Part shown: positions 12,364-24,220 of the stretch, one piece after another | Layout of the letters: each line of letters begins with the position of its first letter | How positions within the stretch are numbered: position 1 is the stretch's first letter | Source of the DNA: Hydractinia symbiolongicarpus | Lineage: Eukaryota; Cnidaria; Hydrozoa; Anthoathecata; Hydractiniidae | Assembly: GCF_029227915.1 (NCBI RefSeq) | Contig: NC_079885.1 | Location: 4,838,001 to 4,902,000 of the forward strand | Direction: 5' to 3' | DNA: 64,000 bases | The notes under the pieces: model-generated | Told to the model about the DNA's origin: nothing | Database searches by the model: none | The model's input: the letters and a program-made list of their open reading frames with translations, nothing else | Program-made: the position numbers and the translations under genes

Positions 12364-12660
12364 AACAGTTCCTATTTACTCAGCGCGTACTAACGGCTAG
12401 GACTGGTCCCACGGTAAAAAAAAGACTTATTTATCTAAATTATTAAATAAAGCGCTACCACAGAGGCTAGTGTTATCGCTGAATTACAGCAATCATGTCA
12501 AATTAAGAAGAATGTTTTTCCTTGGAGTCCGGTTGGCTCATTTATCACATTTAAAAGGTCACAGTTCAGAATCAGTTCAATTAAGTCCCACAGTCACTCG
12601 TTTCACTGTTAAAAGCGATGGAACTTAGTAATATCGGAAAAAAATCACTAAATACATGTT
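12364..12660 (+). repeat. 3' extension of D2 copy 1 (matches 18,652-18,948)
   Basis: Shares tttactcagcgcgtactaa, tcactcgtttcactg and gcgatggaacttag with 18,652-18,948 at offset 6,288 bp, which is 5,915 plus one 373-bp monomer. The match ends near 12,670, where this copy reads tatgcgacgc and the other tatgtgacgc. Confidence 0.85.
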
Positions 12661-14302
12661 GGTACGAATATGCGACGCAACCGTTGCAACTCAAACGGCT
12701 TTACACCGTTAGAAAGTCAATGATATGTAGTTTTTGAAACTGTCTCTATTTCTTTAGCGCGAACTAACGGCTAGGATTGGTCCCACAGTAAAAATTGACT
12801 TATTTATCTGAATTTTTAAGTAAAGCGGCACCACAGCGCCCAGTGTAATCTGTGAGTTCCAGCAATCATGTCAAAATAAGAAGAATGTTATTTCTTGCAG
12901 TCAAACTGGCTCATTTATCACATTCATAAGGTCACTGTCCAAAGTTACTTCAATTAAGACCCGCAGTCAATCGTTTCACTGTTAAAAGCGATGCAACCAA
13001 GTATTATCCGAAAAATATCGCTAAATACATGTTAGTACGAATATGCGACGCAACCGTTGTAACTCAAACGGATATATATCGATAAAAAGTCAATGAAATG
13101 TAGTTTTTTTAAGTAAAGTGGCACCACAGCGCGAAACTGTTCCTATTTATTCAGCGCGTGCTAACGGCCAGGATTGGTCCCACATTAAAAAAATAATTAT
13201 TTATCTAAATTTTTTATGGAAGCGCTACCACAGTGCCCAGTGTAATCGCTGAGTTCCAGTAATCATGTCAAATTAAGAAGAATGTTATTTCTTGTAGTCA
13301 AACTGGCTCATTTATCACATTCAAAAGGTCACAGTCCAAAGTCAGTTCAATTAATCCCACAGTCAAACGTTTCACTGCTTAAGGCGATGCAACCTAGTAA
13401 TATCGGAAAAAAATCACTAAATACATGTTGGTACGAATATGTGACGCAACCGTTGCAACTCAAACAGATTGAGACCGTTAGAAAGTCAATGAAATGTAGT
13501 TTTTGAAACTGTCTCTATTTCTTCAGCGCGAACTAACGGCTAGGATTGGTCCCACAGATAAAAATGACGTATTTATCTTAATTTGTACATCAAGCGCTGC
13601 CACAGCGCCCAGTGTAATCGCTGAGTTCCAACAATCATGTCAAGTTAAGAAGAATGTTATTTCTTGTAGTCAAACTGGCTCATTTATCACATTTATGCGG
13701 TCAAAGTCTAAAGTCAGTTCAATTAAGACCCACAGTCAAACGTTTTACTGCTGAAAGTGATACAACCTAGTAATATCCGAATAATATCGCTAAATACATG
13801 TTGGTACGAATATGCGACGTAACCGTTGTAACTCAAACGGAGTTATACCGCTATAAAGTCAATGAAATATAGTTTTTGAAAGTGTTTCTATTTATTCAGC
13901 GTGTGCTAACGGCCAGGAATGGGCCAACCTAAAGAAAACTTATTTATCTAAAGCTTTAATTAAAGCGCTACCACAGAACCTAGTGTAATCGCTGATTTCC
14001 AGCAATCATGTCAAATGAAGAAGAATGTTATTCCTTGGAGTCCAATTGGCTTATTTTTCACATTTATAAGGTCACAGTCCAAAATCAGTTAAATTAAGTC
14101 CCACAGTCAATCGTTTCACTGTTAAATGCGATACAACTTAGTAATATCGGAAGAATGACATTAAATACATGTTGGTACGAATATGCGACGCAACCGTTGT
14201 AACTCAAACGGCTTTACATCGTTAGAAAGTCAATGAAATGTAGATCTTGAAACTGTCTCTATTTCTTCAGCGCGAACTAACGGCTAGGTCTGGTCACACA
14301 GT
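12627..14302 (+). repeat. Duplicated block D1, copy 2 (about 1.68 kb)
   Basis: Second copy of 7,856-9,531. It joins directly onto the 3' part of block D2 copy 1 (ending about 12,660), so the junction falls inside shared monomer sequence, as expected for unequal exchange. Confidence 0.9.
13109..13132 (+). other. 24-bp templated insertion, second copy within D1
   Basis: Identical to the insertion at 8,338-8,361 and carried along by the D1 duplication. It shows the insertion predates that duplication. Confidence 0.85.
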
Positions 14303-15684
14303 AAAAAATGACTTATTTATCTTAATTTTTAAATAAAGCGCTACCACATTGCCCAGTGTAATCGCTGAGTTCCAGCAATCATGTCAAATTAAGAAGAATG
14401 TTATTTCTTGTAGTCAAACTGGCTCTTTTATCACATTCATAAGGTCACAGTCCAAAGTCAGTTCAATTAATCTCACAGTTAAACGTTTCACTGCTTAAGG
14501 CGATGCAACCTAGTAATATCGGAAAAAAATCACTAAATTCATGTTGGTACGAATATGTGACGCAACCGTTGCAACTCAAACAGATTGACACCGTTAGAAA
14601 GTCAATGAAATGTAGTTTTTGAAACTGTCTCTATTTCTTCAGCGCGAACTCGCGGCTAAGATTGGTCCCACAGTAAAAATTGACTTATTTATCTTAATTT
14701 TTGATTAAAGCGGCACCACAGCGCCCAGTGTAATCTCTCAGTTCCAGCAATCATGTCCAATTAAGAAGAATGTTTTTTCTTGTAGTCAAACTGGCTCATT
14801 TATCACATTCATAAGATCACAGTCCAAAGTTACTTCAATTAAGTCCCAGAGCCAATCGTTTCACTGTTAAAAGCGATGCAACCAAGTATTATCCGAAAAA
14901 TATCGCTAAATACATGTTGGTACGAATATGCGACGCAACCGTTGTAACTCAAACGGATTTATATCGCTAAAAAGTCAATGAATTTAGTCAGCGCGAACTA
15001 ACGGCTAGGATTGGTTCCACAGTAAAAAATGATTTATTTATCTTAATTTTTAAATAAAGCGCTACCACAGCGCCCAGTGTAATCGCTCAGTTCCAGCAAT
15101 CATGTCCAATTAAGAAGAATGTTTTTTCTTGTAGTCAAACTGGCTCATTTATCACATTCATAAGGTCACAGTCCAAAGTTACTTCAATTAAGTCCCAGAG
15201 CCAATCGTTTCACTGTTAAAAGCGATGCAACCAAGTATTATCCGAAAAATATCGCTAAATACATGTTGGTACGAATATGCGACGCAACCGTTGTAACTCA
15301 AACGGATTTATATCGCTAAAAAGTCAATGAAATGTAGTTTTTGAAACTGTTCCGATTTAGTCAGCGCGAACTAACGGCTAGGATTGGTTCCACAGTAAAA
15401 AATGATTTATTTATCTTAATTTTTAAATAAAGCGCTACCACAGCGCCCAGTGTAATCGCTCAGTTCCAGCAATCATGTCAAATTAAGAAGAATGTTATTT
15501 CTTGTAGTCAAATTGGCTCATTTATCACATTCATAAGGTCACAGTCCAAAGTCAGTTCAATTGATCCCACAGTCAAACGTTTCACTGTTAAAAGCGATGC
15601 AACCTAGTAATATCAGAAAAATATCGCTAAGTACATGTTTGTACGAATATGCAACGCAACCGTTGTAACTCAAACGGATTTATA
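14303..15684 (+). repeat. R2 monomers between D1 copy 2 and D2 copy 2, with a near-identical monomer pair
   Basis: About four monomers. The segments at about 14,750-14,990 and 15,100-15,340 are near-identical (both have catgtccaattaagaagaat and agccaatcg). The first of the pair has lost 24 bp at about 14,991: it reads aatgaatttagtcagcgcg where the second has the intact gtagtttttgaaactgttcc segment. No gene seen. Confidence 0.75.
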
Positions 15685-18278
15685 TCGCTAAAAAGTCAAT
15701 GCAATGTAGTCTTTGAGAATGTCTCTATTCCTTCAGCGTGTGCTAACGGCCAGGATTGGTCCCACAGTAAAAAAAGACTTATTTATCTAAATTTTTAATT
15801 AAAGCGCTACCACAGAGACTAGTGTAATCGCTGAATTCCAACAATCATGTCAAATTAAGAAGAATTTTATTCCTTGGAGTCCAATTGGCTCATTTATCAC
15901 ATTCATAACGTCACAGTCCAAAGTCAGTTCAATTAAGTCCCACAGTCAAACGTTTCACTGTTTAGGGCGATGCAACCTAGTAATATCCGAATAATGTCGC
16001 TAAATACATGTTGGTACGAATATGCAACGCAACCGTTGCAACTCAAACGGATCTATACCGCTAGAAGGTCAATGAAATGTAATTTTTGAAACTGTTCTTA
16101 TTTATTCAGCGCGTGCTAACGGCTAGGACTGGTCCCACTGTAGAAAAAAAGGTTTATTTAACTAAATTATTAAATAAAGCGCTACCACAGAGGCTAGTGT
16201 TATCGCTGAATTACAGCAATCATGTCAAATTAAGAAGAATGTTATTCCTTGGAGTCCAATTGGCTCATTTATCACATTCATAAGGTCGCAGTCCAAAGTC
16301 AGTTCAATTAAGTCCCAGAGTCAATCGTTTCACTGTTAAAAGCGATGCAACCAAGTATTATCCGAAAAATATCGCTAAATACATGTTGGTACAAATATGC
16401 GACGCAACAGTTGTAACTCAAACGGATTTATATCGCTAAAAAGTCAATGAAATGTTTGGTCCCACATTTAAAAAACTTATTTAACTAAAGTTTTAATTAA
16501 AGCGCTACCACAGAACCTAGTGTAATCGCTGATTTCCAGCAATCATGTCAAATGAAGAAGAATGTTATTCCTTGGAGTCCAATTGGGTCATTTTTCACAT
16601 TTATAAGGTCACAGTCCAAAGTTACTTCAATTAAGTCCTACAGTCAATCGTTTCACTGTTAAAAGCGATGCAACCTAGTAATATCAGAAAAATAACGCTA
16701 AATACATGTTTGTACGAATATGCGACGCAACCGTTGTAACTCAAACGGATTTATATTGCTAAAAAGTCAATGCAATGTAGTTTTTGAGAATGTCTCTATT
16801 CCTTCAGCGTGTGCTAACGGCCAGGATTGTTCCCACACTAAAAAAAGACTTATTTATCTAAATTTTTAATTAAAGCGCTACCACAGAGACTAGTGTAATC
16901 GCTGAATTCCAGCAATCATGTCAAATTAAGAAGAATGTTATTCCTTGGAGTTCAATTGGCTCATTTATCACATTCATAAGGTCACAGTCCAAAGTCAGTT
17001 CAATTAAGTCCTACAGTCAATCGTTTCACTGTTAAAAGCGATGCAACCAAGTATTATCCGAAAAATATCGCTAAATACATGTTGGTACGAATAGGCGACG
17101 CAACCGTTGTAACTCACACGGATTTATATTGCTAAAAAGTCAATGAAATGTAGTTTTTGAAACTGTTCCTATTTATTCAGCGCGTGCTAACGGCCAGGAT
17201 TGGTCCCACATTAAAAAAAGAGTTATTCATCTAAATTTTTTATTAAAGCGCTACAACAGAGCCTAGTGTAATCGCTGAGTTCCAGCAATCAAGTCAAATT
17301 GAGAAGAATGTTATTCCTTGCAGTCGAATTGGCTCATTTATCACATTTATAAGGTCACAGTTGAGAATCAGTTTAATTAAGTCCCACAGTCAATCGTTTC
17401 ACTGTTAAAAGCGATACAACTTGGTAATATAGGAAAAATATCGCTAAATACCTGTTGGTACGAATATGCGACGCAACCGTTGTAACTCAAACGGTTTGAC
17501 ACCGTTAGAAAGTCAATGAAATGTAGTTTTTGAAACTGTCTCTATTTCTTTAGGGCGAACTAACGGCTAGGATTGGTTCCACAGTAAAAAATGACTTATT
17601 TATCTTAATTTTTAACTAAAGCGCTACCACAGCGCCCAGTGTAATCGCCGAGTTCCAGCAATCATGTCAAATTAAGAAGAATGTTATTTCTTGTAGTCAA
17701 ATTGGCTCATTTATCGCATTCATAAGGTCACAGTCCAAAGTCAGTTCAATTAATCCCACAGTCAAACGTTTCACTGCTTAAGGCGATGCAACCTAGTAAT
17801 ATCGGGAAAAAATCACTAAATACATGTTGGTACGAATATGTGACGCAACCGTTGCAACTCAAACACATTGACACCGTTAGAAAGTCAATGAAATGTAATT
17901 TTTGAAACTGTCTCCATTTCATCAGCGCGAACTAACGGCCAGGATTGGTCCCACAGATAAAAATGACTTATGTATCTTAATTTGTACATCAAGCGCTGCC
18001 ACAGCGCCCAGTGTAATCGCTGAGTTCCAACAATCATGTCAAGTTAAGAAGAATGTTATTTCTTGTAGTTAAACTGGCTCATTTATCACATTTATAAGGT
18101 CACAGTCCAATGTCAGTTTAATGAAGTCCCACAGTCAAACGTTTCACTGTTTAAAGCGATGCAACCTAGTAATATCAGAAAAATATCGCTAAATACATGT
18201 TGGTACGAATATGCGACGCAACCGTTGTAACTCAAACGGATTTATATCGCCAAAAAATCAATGCAATGTAGTTTTTGA
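15685..18278 (+). repeat. Duplicated block D2, copy 2 (about 2.59 kb)
   Basis: Second copy of 9,770-12,363. Differences are sparse except for about nine in 75 bp at 17,366-17,440, where this copy has aagcgatacaacttggtaat instead of aggcgatgcaacctagtaat. Copies of the same monomer at 34,737 and 60,540 agree with copy 1, so copy 2 was probably overwritten here. Confidence 0.9.
16455..16456 (+). other. 49-bp deletion junction, copy 2 (in D2 copy 2)
   Basis: Same junction as at 10,540, carried by the D2 duplication. Confidence 0.85.
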
Positions 18279-19520
18279 GAATGTCTCTATTCCTTCAGCG
18301 TGTGCTAACGGCCAGGATTGGTCCCACAGTAAAAAAAGAGTTATTTATCTAAATTTTTAATTAAAGCGCTACCACGGAGACTAGTGTAATCGCTGAATTC
18401 CAGCAATCATGTCAAATTAAGAAGAATGTTATTCCTTGGAGTCCAATTGGCTTATTTATCACATTCATAAGGTCACAGTCCAAAGTCAGTTCAATTAAGT
18501 CCCACAGTCAAACGTTTCACTGTTTAAGGCGATGCAACCTAGTAATATCCGAATAATGTCGCTAAATACATGTTGGTACGAATATGCGACGCAACCGTTG
18601 CAACTCAAACGGATCTATACCGCTAGAAGGTCAATGAAATGTAATTTTTGAAACAGTTCCTATTTACTCAGCGCGTACTAACGGCTAGGACTGGTCCCAC
18701 AGTAAAAAAAAGACTTATTTATCTAAATTATTAAATAAAGCGCTACCACAGAGGCTAGTGTTATCGCTGAATTACAGCAATCATGTCAAATTAAGAAGAA
18801 TGTTTTTCCTTGGAGTCCGGTTGGCTCATTTATCACATTTAAAAGGTCACAGTTCAGAATCAGTTCAATTAAGTCCCACAGTCACTCGTTTCACTGTTAA
18901 AAGCGATGGAACTTAGTAATATCGGAACAAAATCACTAAATACATGTTGGTACGAATATGTGACGCAACCGTTGCAACTGAAACAGATTGACACCGTTAG
19001 AAAGTCCATGAAAATTAGTTTTTGGAACTGTCTCTATTTCTTCAGCGCGAACTAGCGGCTAGGATTGGTCCCACAGTAAAAATTGACTTATTTATTTTAA
19101 TTTTTAATTAAAGCGGCACCACAGCGCCAGTGTAATCTCTCAGTTCCAGCAATCATGTCCAATTAAGAAGAATGTTATTTCTTGTAGTCAAACTGGCTCA
19201 TTTATCACATTCATAAAGTCACAGTCCAAAGTTACTTCTATTAAGTCCCAGAGTCAATCGTTTCACTGTTAAAAGCGATGCAACCAAGTATTATCCGAAA
19301 AATATCGCTAAATACATGTTGGTACAAATATGCGACGCAACCGTTGTAACTTAAACGGATTTATATCGCTAAAAAGTCAATGAAATGTAGTTTTTGAAAT
19401 TGTTCCGATTTATTCACCGCGAAATAACGGCTAGGATTGGTTCCACAGTAAAAAATGACTTATTTATCTTAATTTTTAAATAAAGCGCTACCACAGCGTC
19501 CAGTGTAATCGCTGAGTTCA
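17360..19520 (+). repeat. Long block with dispersed relatives at 34.7-36.5 kb and 58.5-60.0 kb
   Basis: Landmark pairs keep a fixed offset: gcgatggaacttag at 18,903 and about 35,907 (offset 17,004), attcaccgcgaa near 19,415 and 36,418, and gagaatgtctctattcc at 18,277 and 58,843 with gcgatggaac at 18,903 and 59,469 (offset 40,566). The 34.7 kb copy lacks one monomer relative to this one. Confidence 0.8.
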
Positions 19521-20340
19521 AGCAATCATGTCAATCTAAAAAGAATGTTATTTCTTGTAGTCAAATTGGCTCATTTATCACATTCATAAGGTCACAGTCC
19601 AAAGTTACTTCAATTAAGTCTCAGAGTCAATCGTTTCACTGTTAAAAGCGATGCAACCAAGTATTATCCGTAAAATATCACTAAATACATGTTGGTACGA
19701 ATATGCGACGCAACCGTTGTAACTCAAACGGATCTATATCGCTAAAAAGTCAATGAAATGTATTTTTTGAAACTGTTCCTATTTATTCAGTGCGTGCTAA
19801 CGGCCAGGATTGCTACACATTAAAAAAAGAATTATTTATCTAAATTATTTATTGAAGCGCTACCACAGAGACTAGTGTAATCGCTGAGTTCCAGGAATCA
19901 AGTCAATTTAAGAAGAATGTTCTTCCTTGCAGTCGAATTGGCTCATTTATCACATTCATAATGTCACAGTCCAAAGTCAGTTCAATTAATCCCACAGTCA
20001 AGCGTTTCACTGTTTAAAGCGATGCAACCTAGTATTATACGAAAAATATCGCTAAATACATGTTGGTACGAATATGCGACGCAACCGTTGTAACTCAAAC
20101 GGATTTATATCGCTAAAAAGTCAATGAAATGTAGTTTTTGAAACTGTTCCGATTTATTCAGCGCGAACTAACGGCTAGGATTGGTTCCACAGTAAAAAAT
20201 GACTTATTTATCTTAACTTTTAAATAAAGCGCTACCACAGCGTCCAGTGTAATCGCTGAGTTCCAGCAATCATGTCAAATTAAAAAGAATGTTATTTCTT
20301 GTAGTCAAATTGGCTCATTTATCACATTCATAAGGTCACA
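19521..20340 (+). repeat. Two R2 monomers (a then b) that recur in swapped order at 21.8-22.6 kb
   Basis: Monomer a (about 19,621-19,962) has tccgtaaaatatcactaaat, a deletion in ggattgctacacatt, and aatgttcttccttgcag. Monomer b (about 19,981-20,336) has gtcaagcgtttcac, agtattatacg and aacttttaaataaag. At 21,845-22,200 monomer b comes first (offset 1,864), followed by monomer a at 22,229-22,570 (offset 2,608). Confidence 0.8.
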
Positions 20341-21610
20341 GTCCAAAGTTACTTCAATTAAGTCCCAGAGTCAATCGTTTCACTGTTAAAAGCGATGCAA
20401 CCAAGTATTATCCGAAAAATATCGCTAAATACATGTTGGTACGAATATGCGACGCAATCGTTGTAACTCAAACGGATCTATATCGCTAAAAAGTCAATGA
20501 AATGTATTTTTTGAAACTGTTCCTATTTATTCAGTGCGTGCTAACGGCCAGGATTGGTCCCACATTAAAAAAAGAATTATTTATCTAAATTTTTTATTGA
20601 AGCGCTACCACAGAGACTAGTGTAATCGCTGAGTTCCAGGAATCAAGTCAATTTAAGAAGAATGTTATTCCTTGCAGTCGAATTGGCCCATTTATCACAT
20701 TCATAATGTAACAGTCCAAAGTCAGTTCAATTAATCCCACAGTCAAACGTTTCACTGTTTAAAGCGATGCAACCTAGTAATATTGGAAAAATATCGCTAA
20801 ATACATGTTGGTACGAATATGTGACGCAAACGTTGCAACTCAAACAGATTGACACCGTTAGAAAGTCAATGAAATGTAGTTTTTAAAAACTGTCTCTATT
20901 TCTTCAGTGCAAACTAACGGCTAGGATTGGTCCCACAGATAAAAATGACTTATTTATCTTAATTTGTACATCAAGCGCTGCCACAGCGCCCAGTGTAATC
21001 GCTGAGTTCCAACAATCATGTCAAGTTAAGAAGAATGTTATTTCTTGTAGTTAAACTGGCTCATTTATCACATTTATAAGGTCACAGTCCAATGTCAATT
21101 CAATGAAGTCCCACAGTCAAACGTTTCACTGTTTAAAGCGATGCAACCTAGTAATATCAGAAAAATAACGCTAAATACATGTTGGTACGAATATGCGACG
21201 CACCCGTTGTAACTCAAACGGATTTATATCGCTAAAAAGTCAATGAAATGTATTTTTTGAAACTGTTCCTATTTATTCAGTGCGTGCTAACGGCCAGATT
21301 TGGTCCCACATTAAAAAAAGAATTATTTATTTAAATTTTTTATTGAAGCGCTACCACAGAGACTAGTGTAATCGCTGAGTTCCAGGAATCAAGTCAATTT
21401 AAGAAGAATGTTATTCCTTGCAGTCGAATTGGCTCATTTATCACATTCATAAGGTCACAGTCCAAAGTCAGTTCAATTAATCCCACAGTCAAACGTTTCA
21501 CTGTCTAAAGCGATGCAACCTAGTAATATCGGAAAAATATCGCTAAATACATGTTGGTGCGAATATGTGACGCAACCGTTGCAACTCAAACAGATTGACA
21601 CAGTTAGAAA
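20341..21610 (+). repeat. Higher-order core Q, copy 1 (about 1.27 kb)
   Basis: About 3.4 monomers of alternating type: sequences with gtattttttgaaactgttcc and cagtgcgtgctaacgg alternate with sequences with tttttgaaactgtctc and ccagataaaaatg. It recurs at 22,577, 24,441 and 25,931. Copies differ at only a few positions, for example acgcacccgtt here against acgcaaccgtt later. Confidence 0.9.
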
Positions 21611-22576
21611 GTCAATGAAATGTAGTTTTTGAAACTGTCTCTATTTCTTCAGCGCGAACTAACGGCTAGGATTGGTCCCCCAGATAAAAATGACTTATTT
21701 ATCTTAATTTGTACAACAAGCGCTGCCACAGCATCCCAGTGTAATCGCTGAGTTCCAACAATCATGTCCAATTAAGAAGAATGTTATTTCTTGTAGTCAA
21801 ACTGGCTCATTTATCACATTCATAAAGTCACAGTCCAAAGTTACTTCAATTAATCCCACAGTCAAGCGTTTCACTGTTTAAAGCGATGCAACCTAGTATT
21901 ATACGAAAAATATCGCTAAATACATGTTGGTACGAATATGCGACGCAACCGTTGTAACTCAAACGGATTTATATCGCTAAAAAGTCAATGAAATGTAGTT
22001 TTTGAAACTGTTCCGATTTATTGAGCGCGAACTAACGGCTAGGATTGGTTCCACAGTAAAAAATGACTTATTTATCTTAACTTTTAAATAAAGCGCTACC
22101 ACAGCGTCCAGTGTAATCGCTGAGTTCCAGCAATCATGTCAAATTAAAAAGAATGTTATTTCTTGTAGTCAAATTGGCTCATTTATCACATTCATAAGGT
22201 CACAGTCCAAAGTTACTTCAATTAAGTCTCAGAGTCAATCGTTTCACTGTTAAAAGCGATGCAACCAAGTATTATCCGTAAAATATCACTAAATACATGT
22301 TGGTACGAATATGCGACGCAACCGTTGTAACTCAAACGGATCTATATCGCTAAAAAGTCAATGAAATGTATTTTTTGAAACTGTTCCTATTTATTCAGTG
22401 CGTGCTAACGGCCAGGATTGGTACACATTAAAAAAAGAATTATTTATCTAAATTATTTATTGAAGCGCTACCACAGAGACTAGTGTAATCGCTGAGTTCC
22501 AGGAATCAAGTCAATTTAAGAAGAATGTTCTTCCTTGCAGTCGAATTGGCTCATTTATCACATTCATAATGTCACA
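21611..22576 (+). repeat. Variable linker between Q copies 1 and 2 (966 bp)
   Basis: Contains the end of the ccccagataaaaatg monomer, then the swapped monomers b and a copied from 19.6-20.3 kb. The junction into Q copy 2 lies near 22,571-22,590: the left side follows 19,962 (cataatgtcacag) and the right side follows 20,341. Confidence 0.8.
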
Positions 22577-23368
22577 GTCCAAAGTTACTTCAATTAAGTC
22601 CCAGAGTCAATCGTTTCACTGTTAAAAGCGATGCAACCAAGTATTATCCGAAAAATATCGCTAAATACATGTTGGTACGAATATGCGACGCAATCGTTGT
22701 AACTCAAACGGATCTATATCGCTAAAAAGTCAATGAAATGTATTTTTTGAAACTGTTCCTATTTATTCAGTGCGTGCTAACGGCCAGGATTGGTCCCACA
22801 TTAAAAAAAGAATTATTTATCTAAATTTTTTATTGAAGCGCTACCACAGAGACTAGTGTAATCGCTGAGTTCCAGGAATCAAGTCAATTTAAGAAGAATG
22901 TTATTCCTTGCAGTCGAATTGGCCCATTTATCACATTCATAATGTAACAGTCCAAAGTCAGTTCAATTAATCCCACAGTCAAACGTTTCACTGTTTAAAG
23001 CGATGCAACCTAGTAATATTGGAAAAATATCGCTAAATACATGTTGGTACGAATATGTGACGCAAACGTTGCAACTCAAACAGATTGACACCGTTAGAAA
23101 GTCAATGAAATGTAGTTTTTGAAACTGTCTCTATTTCTTCAGTGCAAACTAACGGCTAGGATTGGTCCCACAGATAAAAATGACTTATTTATCTTAATTT
23201 GTACATCAAGCGCTGCCACAGCGCCCAGTGTAATCGCTGAGTTCCAACAATCATGTCAAGTTAAGAAGAATGTTATTTCTTGTAGTTAAACTGGCTCATT
23301 TATCACATTTATAAGGTCACAGTCCAATGTCAATTCAATGAAGTCCCACAGTCAAACGTTTCACTGTT

Positions 23369-23578
23369 TAAAGCGATGCAACCTAGTAATATCAGAAAAA
23401 TAACGCTAAATACATGTTGGTACGAATATGCGACGCAACCGTTGTAACTCAAACGGATTTATATCGCTAAAAAGTCAATGAAATGTATTTTTTGAAACTG
23501 TTCCTATTTATTCAGTGCGTGCTAACGGCCAGATTTGGTCCCACATTAAAAAAAGAATTATTTATTTAAATTTTTTAT
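23369..23578 (+). repeat. Half-unit alpha of a monomer (about 210 bp), example
   Basis: Starts at taaagcgatgcaacc, the first of two positions in each monomer that begin with t(a/g)aagcg. It contains the landmark acatgttgg and, about 73 bp after the start, ttgtaactcaaacgg. It ends after a cccacattaaaa block and an A/T tract. It is colinear with the following half-unit at 23,579, so the monomer looks like an ancient dimer. The homology is weak and judged by eye; the longer length of alpha comes mainly from about 33 extra bases between the ttgta block and the cccaca block. Confidence 0.5.
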
Positions 23579-23740
23579 TGAAGCGCTACCACAGAGACTA
23601 GTGTAATCGCTGAGTTCCAGGAATCAAGTCAATTTAAGAAGAATGTTATTCCTTGCAGTCGAATTGGCTCATTTATCACATTCATAAGGTCACAGTCCAA
23701 AGTCAGTTCAATTAATCCCACAGTCAAACGTTTCACTGTC
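23579..23740 (+). repeat. Half-unit beta of a monomer (about 162 bp), example
   Basis: Starts at tgaagcgctaccacag, the counterpart of taaagcgatgcaacc in alpha. In most copies a ttgtagtcaaactgg block follows about 74 bp later, matching ttgtaactcaaacgg in alpha; this copy carries the variant ttgcagtcgaattgg. Then come atttatcac near the alpha atttatatcgc, aaggtca against aaagtca, and a cccacagt block. The next monomer starts at 23,741, giving a 372-bp total. Confidence 0.5.
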
Positions 23741-24220
23741 TAAAGCGATGCAACCTAGTAATATCGGAAAAATATCGCTAAATACATGTTGGTGCGAATA
23801 TGTGACGCAACCGTTGCAACTCAAACAGATTGACACAGTTAGAAAGTCAATGAAATGTAGTTTTTGAAACTGTCTCTATTTCTTCAGCGCGAACTAACGG
23901 CTAGGATTGGTCCCCCAGATAAAAATGACTTATTTATCTTAATTTGTACAACAAGCGCTGCCACAGCATCCCAGTGTAATCGCTGAGTTCCAACAATCAT
24001 GTCAAGTTAAGAAGAATGTTATTTCTTGTAGTTAAACTGGCTCAATTATCACATTTATAAGGTCACAGTCCAATGTCAGTTCAATGAAGTCCCACAGTCA
24101 AACGTTTCACTGTTTAAAGCGATGCAACCTAGTAATATCAGAAAAATATCGCTAAATACATGTTGGTACGAATATGCGACGCAACCGTTGTAACTCAAAC
24201 GGATTTATATCGCTAAAACG

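Larger units (their letters stand above)
22577..23846 (+). repeat. Higher-order core Q, copy 2
   Basis: Offset 2,236 bp (6 monomers) from copy 1, with about three differences noted. The match with the copy 1 region runs on to about 24,003, ending where this copy reads catgtcaagtt and the other catgtccaatt. Confidence 0.9.
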
